Assembly (NCBI GenBank): GCA_016839815.1
Contig: JAEOTM010000089.1
Location: 1-53,048 of the forward strand
Length of the DNA: 53,048 bases
DNA from: Candidatus Hodarchaeota archaeon
Lineage (GTDB): Archaea > Asgardarchaeota > Heimdallarchaeia > Hodarchaeales > Hodarchaeaceae
Direction of reading: 5' to 3'
Shown: in pieces, positions 46,669 through 53,048 of the stretch
Layout: each line of letters starts with the position of its first letter
Position numbering within the stretch: the stretch's first letter is position 1
The notes under the pieces: generated by a model
What the model was told of the DNA's origin: nothing
Seen by the model: the letters and a program-made list of their open reading frames with translations, nothing else
Database searches by the model: none
Program-made: the position numbers and the translations under genes

Positions 46669-49600
46669 ATGACTGATACCTTATTAAAAAAGAATCTAGG
46701 TAAGTACATTAGTAAAGCTACCCTAATTTTGTTAATTAGTACGTCTTTTTTCATTGGAATTGGATTAAATAATATAAATCAAACTAAATTAGAAGTTAAA
46801 GGTAAGGATGAAACTGTACTAACTAAGTTAAGGGGTACTTTATTGGATGCGACCCTGAACAATGTTGATTCTTCCATAAATGAAATAGCGCATGAATTAC
46901 CTTCTACTAGTCAATCTAGCACAGGGGAAAATAACATTCATCCTATACCTAGCTATCCTCTACCGAAAATCTCTAATTCAGATACAATTAACATAGCAAT
47001 AGTTGGACCTGATAATTATTCAATCAACCTTATCAGTGATCACTATGAAAGAATTAATGGTACTCTAATTGAAACAGTGGTTCGCGGAAATTCATCAAGC
47101 ACTGAATTTACATTTGAATGGATGAATACATTTGATATGATATTTTTGTTACATGCGGTGGACCTTGGGTGGACTAGGAATGAATTACTGAGTCTAGAGG
47201 ACTATTTCACAAGTGGGGGGATTGTAATAGATATCGGTGGATGGACTGGAAGTTTTACATTTAATCGATACCTAGCAAGACTTGGGATTGAATACCAACA
47301 AGAAAATCCTCTTCCAAATTTTTATACTTCAAATTTCAATTCTATTGAATTTAGCGAACTATTTACGGGAGTGAGCTCGCTAAATTTTGACTATCCTGTT
47401 CCCTTCAAGTTGGCAAACCAATTCACTCCATTAGTGTGGGATCAAACTGATACTTATGCTGTAGCAGGAGTAGTAGAGAGGATTGGCTATTATGTGATGA
47501 TAGGATCCAGTTTTGAATATTATATAGCCAATGGGGATAACAGTATTTTTCTAGATAACTTACTCTCCTTAACTAGTAAGACAAACGAAGGACTATTCCT
47601 TCCTTCTTCAGCAGTACTAGCAAACTCCCAAAATCCTAGTTTTTCATGGATATATAATCTCGAGGGTACTACAGTAGAGAATGTAGATATTTGGGTAGAC
47701 AGCGTTTACCAAGGGAACACAAGTAACTCATGGTACAATTTAAGTAGTCTAAGTGAAGGATCTTATAATCTGACATTAGTGTTAACTGATAATTCAACTC
47801 GCACATTTACTACATCGGAAATTCTTAACGTAGATTTAACTAAACCGGAAGTTATAGATATTTGGCCCACCAATGGAACCGAAATTAATGAAATATACGA
47901 AATTATTCGATGGGTATATGACGATCCCGCTGATATTCTCACAACTCAGTTATTCAGACAGTTACCTGCAACAAATTACTATAATAGGGTTTATGTAGAC
48001 GATTGGTTCCATAATAACTCACATCAAGTATTCAAGGATCGAGGAGAATATAACTATATTTTACGATCCGTAGATTGGTGTGGTAATGTTCTCAATGTTT
48101 CAATAACCTTTACTGTCTATTATTTGGCAGCAGGAATCATTGCATCTCACGGGGAGGTTTCATTATATCGCATCAGGAATATTTACCAATCTAATAATTA
48201 TTACGCTGAAACATTATATTCTGGCAATCCTTTCTCCCCTGAATGGTTACAACGCTTTGATGTTGTATTTATAGGCTATGGGGGATCCGCATGGAGTTCA
48301 GAAGAAATTGTATGGATAAATAACTATATTGAATCGGGAGGATGGGTTGTTTATATTCATAGAGCGTATTATTCCGACGTTTTACTCCCTTGGCTGGAAA
48401 CTGATTATGGCATTATAAGAGAGCATACTGGACCTGGTAATCATTTTACATCTACTTTTGTTCATTCAACACCTTTAACTGAAAATTTATCTCAGATATA
48501 TTTCTATGAAGCCTTTGATACTTGGCAAATACTAGGAGATCTGGCCACACCATTTATTTGGAGTCAAGATGGATCAAATACACTTGGAGCAATAGTAGAA
48601 AGTATGGGAAGACTAATTGCACTTTCAGGAGACATAGCTTATGATGTTTATAGTGCAGATAACCAGCAGTTCTTACTAAATATTATCAACGAAGCAGCAC
48701 TATCTCCAAACGAGGGTGTTGCTTTAGATTATAATTCCTTAGTCTCAAATATCTCAACACCAACTGTAGAATGGATATGGAATCTAGTTAATACTAGTGT
48801 GGATCATTTCGAAGTACTGCTAAATTCTGTATATGTAGGATCTACTAGTAATTCGAACTATACTCTATCGAGCGTTACAGAAGGCGTTCATAACATAACT
48901 ATAATATTGTACACCAACACCTCTACTGTTTATAGTCATAGCCGTGATTTAATTGTTGATTTCACCCCACCAGTCTTTACAGAATCAAATATCGAAAATC
49001 ACTCGGTTCAAATACGATCGGTCTTCGATTTCTACTTTAACGTGTCTGACAATTTTTCATCTTCTATAGAGGACTCAGTATGGTTTAGTGGTGGTGGAAA
49101 CATTACATGGACAAAACTTGACCCGCTTTATGGTCAAGTTCGGGCTTATGAACTACATCTCAATGAAAATGGAGAATATCAACTTAAAATTGTATTAACA
49201 GATGCAGCGGGAAACAAAGGGGTCTATTATATTGATTTCACATTAGATATACCGAGGATTGGGTTTGTTGAAAATCACAACGAAAATAGCCTTAATAATT
49301 TAAAGAACTACTTTAGTAGCAACGGGTATTATCACGAAGTGTTAATTTATGGAAATCAAATAACGAGTAATTGGTTAGAGAGTTTTGATATCGTGTTTAT
49401 AGGCTATGGGGGATTTCCATGGAACTTAGAAGAGTTTGAACTGCTCAATAACTACATTGAATCTGGTGGATGGGTTGTTTATATTCATAGAGCATCTTAT
49501 TCTGATGTTGTACTTCCTTGGTTAGAGAGTGATTATGGAATAGTTAAAGACTCTTCAGGACCTGGTGATCAATACACTTCAACTTTCATTCATTCTATAC

Positions 49601-52600
49601 CATTAACTGAAGGTGTATCTCAACTTTATTTCTATTATACTCACAACTCATGGCAAATACAAGGAGATTTAGCAATTCCATTTATTTGGAGTCAAGATGG
49701 ATTTTACGAAATTGGTGCGATTGTAGAAGCTATGGGAAGTCTAATTGCACTATCAGGTGATATCGATAACTACCTTTATTATACCGATAACCAGCAATTC
49801 ATATCTAATATTATTAGTGAGGCTGTGTCAACTCCAAAGGATGGAATTGCTTTAAAATATACCTCTTTAATTACTAATACCTCTTCACCAACAGTAGAAT
49901 GGATTTGGAACTTAGAAAATTCGTCAGCGGATCATTTTGAAATTTATTTAGACTCTATGTATATTAACTCTACTAACAACAACAATTATACACTTTCAAG
50001 CGTTTCAGAGGGTATTCATAATCTAACAGTTGTGTTGTATACCAACACATCAAGTACCTATAGTCATAGTCGAAATCTAATTGTTGATCTTACTAAACCA
50101 ATCATGACCGAATCAAATATAGAGAATAACTCGGTTATAAGCTATTCGGTGTTTGATTTCTATTTTAATGTATCAGATAACCTATCAACCTATGTGATGA
50201 ATTCAGTATGGTTATCAGGAGGTGGAAATAGTACCTGGACAAAGCTAGATCCATTATATGGTGAGGATAGGAGGTATGAACTACATCTAAATGAAAATGG
50301 TGAATATCAACTAAAAATCATCTTAACGGATGCAGCAGGGAATGCCGGTATTTATCTCCTTTTCTTCACCCTCGATTTTCCACGAATTGGCTTTATACAA
50401 ACTCATGGGGAATACGACTTGAATCATCTAAAGAACTTCTATGCCAATAGAGGAGCCAGCTATGAAGTATTGAACTTTGAAAGTCAAATCACACTATCTT
50501 GGCTAAAACAATTCGATCTTGTGTTTATTGGTGATTCTGGTGATAACTCATGGACTACAGCGGAGTTTGATGCTCTGGATGAATATATGAATGAAGGAGG
50601 ATGGATTGTATGTATACATGGTTACAGTTACAATGCTTTACTCATGGATTGGTTAAATACAAGATATGGAATAATAAGGGATGATTATGGAACTGGAGAT
50701 ACACATACGTCCCTTTTTTCAAGTATCCATCCAATTGTCAAGGACTTAAATCTAGTGTCTCTCGGTTGGACTTATGATAACTGGAATCTCGATAATAGTG
50801 ACGCGGATCCATTAATATTTTCATCCAATGGACAATACATAATTAGTGGGATTTTAGAAGAAATTGGAGGACTTGTTGTATACTGCGGTAGTCTAGGCTA
50901 CTCTAGTACGGTTTATAGCTATGATGGTCCAATTTTTTGGGAAAATTTAGTTAATTACGTGAAATCTCGTCAAATTAATGGTATTAACCTAGATTACAGC
51001 TCATTGTATGCAAATACAAGCTCCCCAGTAATTTCGTGGAATGTCAATCTTGAAAACACGACACTTGATCATATTGACGTATTCGTAGATGAAGTGAATG
51101 TAGGCAGTACGAATGAATCAAGCTTTCAGTTAACAGGATTAACAGAAGGAACATTCAATCTAACTGTCATTCTTTATGATAATGAAACCAATTCGTACAG
51201 TGATATTGAATCGTTGCTTGTAGACTTAACCTCGCCTACTATAAATATTCGTGATCTAGTTAATGGTTCTGTAATTAATTCTAGTCGTATTGCATTTGTA
51301 TGGGATTCAGCTGATGCTTTTTCTGGAGTCCATCAAGAAAAAGTGTACTATCTTGCTCCTGGGAATATTACGTGGACAGAGATATCGATTGACCCCTATC
51401 CAGATCCCTATGGTACAACACATTGTTACCTCAACTTTGTGGAAAGAGGGGAATATCAACTCAAAGTCAGTGTTTGGGATCGAGTAGGAAATAGAAGGGA
51501 CAAAATCATCAGTGTAGTTGTTGACTATTTCAGTATTGGAATCATCCGGACACATGGTGAGGATGAAATCTGGATTCTCGAAAACTATTATGAATATGAA
51601 CGTGGGTATTTAGTTTCATATATTTATGAGGAAATTACCCTTGAGGTGCTAATGAGGTATGATCTCGTATTTATAGGTGAATATGGATATAATTCATGGA
51701 CCACCTCCGAATTAGATGCCCTTACGGATTACGTTACTTCTGGTGGTTGGCTTGTGTATGTCTATCGAAGTGATTATAATGAAATGGTGATTAATTGGCT
51801 TAAAAGTGACTACGGAGTAATTAGAAATGAACAAGGGCCAGGTGATTTCACTACATCAAATTTTCTATCCTCACATCCATTATTCGATGAAATTACTTCA
51901 TTTTATGTGGATGATGCTTACAATTCGTTTTCAGGAGGTATTCCTTTGCTATCAACTGAAAGCGGAGAATTTACTACGGGTGTCCTTGTAGAAGAGTTAG
52001 GTTCTCTAATTGTCCTAAGCCTTGATCCTTATGATTCTTTCAATCAAGATAGCTGGAAAAAGTTCCTAGAGAATCTGATTAGCTTAGCAGCAACAGGTCA
52101 AACTTCTGGTGTAAGTATCAAGTACTCAGGATTGGTAACAAATTCATTAAATCCACATGTTTCATGGAATTATTACTTAGAAAATACTACAGTTGATCAT
52201 TTTGAAATCTTTGTAAATGATGTATATTTTACAAGCACTTCTTCTAGTTATATAGATTTTAGTGATTTGACAGAGGGAATACTTGAAATTACTGTCATTT
52301 TAGTTGATAATTCCTCGACAAACTATTCTGATACAAAAAACCTCATAATTGATATTACTCCTCCAATGATAGTGGATCTTTATCCTTCGGAGAATGAAGC
52401 AATAACATTCACGCATGGTTATATCTCCTGGAATACTACTGATAATTTATCAGGTATAGCATCAACCAAAGTCTATTTACAAAAACCCTTGACTTACACT
52501 TGGGAATCATTATATATTGATATGTATAACCCTAATCAGGTAATTGTACAGTTTGAAATGAGTGGAGAATATAAAATAAAATTCTCATTAGCTGATAGGG

Positions 52601-53048
52601 CAGGTAATCATATTAACCAGACAGTAGTATATATAGTAGATTTTATAGAGGTCGGAATTATTGTCGCTCATGGGGAATATCACCTTGGAGAAATTGGGAA
52701 TGTCTATCAAGATTATGGCTGTGTTGTTAAATATATAGAACAGTCGGAATATCTAATACTGGAATATCTCCTATCATTTGATCTCATTTTCATTGGACGG
52801 GGTGGGTACTCTTGGACCACTGAGGAACTGATAGCCCTTGAGGATTATGTCAATATGGGTGGTTGGGTAATCTTCTCTGATTATCATCCTGAAAATGAGC
52901 TAGAACAATGGTTGTCGGGAAAAGGAGTCGGGACGGTGGAATACACCGAAGAGGATGACTTTGTTACTAATAACTTCTTGAATACTCATCCTCTCTTTGA
53001 TGGTGTAACTGAACTAGTCTTTTATAATGTGAATCACTATATTACTAC
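46669..53048 (+). CDS. Giant surface protein with at least six GATase1/DUF4350-like modules and Ig-like modules (3' partial)
   Basis: The frame is open without a stop from ATG 46669 to the window end, giving at least 2126 codons. An N-terminal signal-anchor (ATLILLISTSFFIGIGL) is followed by six alpha/beta modules of GATase1/DUF4350/ThuA type. Their central strand motif FDxVFIG recurs at about 47131, 48253, 49384, 50512, 51658 and 52777, every 1.12-1.15 kb. Each module has the same order: G-x-x-x-H/HGE strand, FDxVFIGxxG, an acidic helix (ExxxLNNYI), GGWVVYIHR, YGI, SxHP and a final I-x-LSGD/LS strand. The nucleophilic cysteine expected for an amidotransferase is not seen at the elbow (YGG, DSG, EYG, RGG), so the modules look catalytically inactive. 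Between them are two Ig-like domains each (SSPTVEWIWNLEN; GEYQLKIxLTDAAGN). Sequons are dense. A role as surface receptor, adhesin or ligand-binding scaffold is inferred. Confidence 0.88.
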   Translation, partial: MTDTLLKKNLGKYISKATLILLISTSFFIGIGLNNINQTKLEVKGKDETVLTKLRGTLLDATLNNVDSSINEIAHELPSTSQSSTGENNIHPIPSYPLPKISNSDTINIAIVGPDNYSINLISDHYERINGTLIETVVRGNSSSTEFTFEWMNTFDMIFLLHAVDLGWTRNELLSLEDYFTSGGIVIDIGGWTGSFTFNRYLARLGIEYQQENPLPNFYTSNFNSIEFSELFTGVSSLNFDYPVPFKLANQFTPLVWDQTDTYAVAGVVERIGYYVMIGSSFEYYIANGDNSIFLDNLLSLTSKTNEGLFLPSSAVLANSQNPSFSWIYNLEGTTVENVDIWVDSVYQGNTSNSWYNLSSLSEGSYNLTLVLTDNSTRTFTTSEILNVDLTKPEVIDIWPTNGTEINEIYEIIRWVYDDPADILTTQLFRQLPATNYYNRVYVDDWFHNNSHQVFKDRGEYNYILRSVDWCGNVLNVSITFTVYYLAAGIIASHGEVSLYRIRNIYQSNNYYAETLYSGNPFSPEWLQRFDVVFIGYGGSAWSSEEIVWINNYIESGGWVVYIHRAYYSDVLLPWLETDYGIIREHTGPGNHFTSTFVHSTPLTENLSQIYFYEAFDTWQILGDLATPFIWSQDGSNTLGAIVESMGRLIALSGDIAYDVYSADNQQFLLNIINEAALSPNEGVALDYNSLVSNISTPTVEWIWNLVNTSVDHFEVLLNSVYVGSTSNSNYTLSSVTEGVHNITIILYTNTSTVYSHSRDLIVDFTPPVFTESNIENHSVQIRSVFDFYFNVSDNFSSSIEDSVWFSGGGNITWTKLDPLYGQVRAYELHLNENGEYQLKIVLTDAAGNKGVYYIDFTLDIPRIGFVENHNENSLNNLKNYFSSNGYYHEVLIYGNQITSNWLESFDIVFIGYGGFPWNLEEFELLNNYIESGGWVVYIHRASYSDVVLPWLESDYGIVKDSSGPGDQYTSTFIHSIPLTEGVSQLYFYYTHNSWQIQGDLAIPFIWSQDGFYEIGAIVEAMGSLIALSGDIDNYLYYTDNQQFISNIISEAVSTPKDGIALKYTSLITNTSSPTVEWIWNLENSSADHFEIYLDSMYINSTNNNNYTLSSVSEGIHNLTVVLYTNTSSTYSHSRNLIVDLTKPIMTESNIENNSVISYSVFDFYFNVSDNLSTYVMNSVWLSGGGNSTWTKLDPLYGEDRRYELHLNENGEYQLKIILTDAAGNAGIYLLFFTLDFPRIGFIQTHGEYDLNHLKNFYANRGASYEVLNFESQITLSWLKQFDLVFIGDSGDNSWTTAEFDALDEYMNEGGWIVCIHGYSYNALLMDWLNTRYGIIRDDYGTGDTHTSLFSSIHPIVKDLNLVSLGWTYDNWNLDNSDADPLIFSSNGQYIISGILEEIGGLVVYCGSLGYSSTVYSYDGPIFWENLVNYVKSRQINGINLDYSSLYANTSSPVISWNVNLENTTLDHIDVFVDEVNVGSTNESSFQLTGLTEGTFNLTVILYDNETNSYSDIESLLVDLTSPTINIRDLVNGSVINSSRIAFVWDSADAFSGVHQEKVYYLAPGNITWTEISIDPYPDPYGTTHCYLNFVERGEYQLKVSVWDRVGNRRDKIISVVVDYFSIGIIRTHGEDEIWILENYYEYERGYLVSYIYEEITLEVLMRYDLVFIGEYGYNSWTTSELDALTDYVTSGGWLVYVYRSDYNEMVINWLKSDYGVIRNEQGPGDFTTSNFLSSHPLFDEITSFYVDDAYNSFSGGIPLLSTESGEFTTGVLVEELGSLIVLSLDPYDSFNQDSWKKFLENLISLAATGQTSGVSIKYSGLVTNSLNPHVSWNYYLENTTVDHFEIFVNDVYFTSTSSSYIDFSDLTEGILEITVILVDNSSTNYSDTKNLIIDITPPMIVDLYPSENEAITFTHGYISWNTTDNLSGIASTKVYLQKPLTYTWESLYIDMYNPNQVIVQFEMSGEYKIKFSLADRAGNHINQTVVYIVDFIEVGIIVAHGEYHLGEIGNVYQDYGCVVKYIEQSEYLILEYLLSFDLIFIGRGGYSWTTEELIALEDYVNMGGWVIFSDYHPENELEQWLSGKGVGTVEYTEEDDFVTNNFLNTHPLFDGVTELVFYNVNHYIT
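47131..53048 (+). repeat. Six coding modules at 1.12-1.15 kb spacing
   Basis: Spacing between the FDxVFIG motifs is 1122, 1131, 1128, 1146 and 1119 bp. Modules two and three are the most similar, with near-identical DNA in the GGWVVYIHRA segment, which suggests a recent duplication; the others are older. The sixth is cut by the window end. Confidence 0.85.

Noticed and set aside
51290..51555. Short frames on both strands inside the third giant gene
   Set aside because: The long frame from 46669 stays open through this region with repeated modules, so these are shadows.

Overview
This AT-rich window most likely comes from an Asgard archaeon. The expression signals are archaeal: GGTGA/GGAG ribosome-binding sites, TATA-type promoters and frequent TTG starts. 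The gene set includes a two-domain gelsolin-like protein, a Ras-superfamily GTPase with all G motifs, CDC48, a PAC2-family protein, a DRG GTPase, an OB-fold protein of SOSS-B/RPA type and longin/roadblock-like domains next to giant surface proteins. A Heimdallarchaeia-type lineage is possible, but I cannot resolve the order from the sequence.

Layout. (1) Positions 1-14.8 kb, all on the + strand: two tandem giant glycoprotein-like membrane proteins (the first incomplete at its 5' end). Their ectodomains are related but their cytoplasmic tails are not. They are followed by a soluble longin-like/coiled-coil protein and a gelsolin-domain protein with a Pro-rich linker. I read this as a possible surface-to-cytoskeleton module. 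(2) 14.8-20.3 kb: a GH57 glycosidase and a crotonase diverge from a GPH-type sugar symporter, followed by seryl-tRNA synthetase and a small unknown gene. (3) 20.3-25.9 kb, - strand: a proteostasis group (PAC2 protein, CDC48, Hsp20 with a striking operator) and a DASS/SLC13 transporter. (4) 26-36.5 kb: mixed housekeeping and accessory genes (double GNAT, MBL hydrolase, tRNA-binding OB protein, DRG GTPase, orphan membrane histidine kinase, secreted unknown, SOSS-B-like protein, EamA transporter, BtrH-like protein, alpha/alpha-barrel protein). (5) 36.5-39.1 kb, - strand: a phosphoesterase, Ras-like GTPase and MFS transporter operon. (6) 39.2-46.4 kb: a membrane-anchored metzincin-like protease; an HTH-phosphoribosyltransferase regulator diverging from a complete ECF vitamin/metabolite importer (S, A, A', T); a histidine phosphatase; and a class II aldolase. 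(7) 46.7 kb to the window end: one uninterrupted giant surface-protein gene (at least 2126 codons, no stop inside the window) built from six GATase1/DUF4350-like modules alternating with Ig-like modules.

The most unusual content is the three giant surface proteins. One has six ectodomain repeats with an exact 624-bp period and a pair of winged-helix-like tails inside the cell. Its tandem paralog has a longin/roadblock-like tail. The third strings together dead-looking GATase-like domains. Other points of interest are the inverted-repeat operator around the hsp20 TATA box, the divergent ECF/regulator promoter with TGCAAT operators, a probable AUU start for EcfT, and a PAC2 protein ending in a proteasome-docking-like Tyr-Ile beside CDC48.
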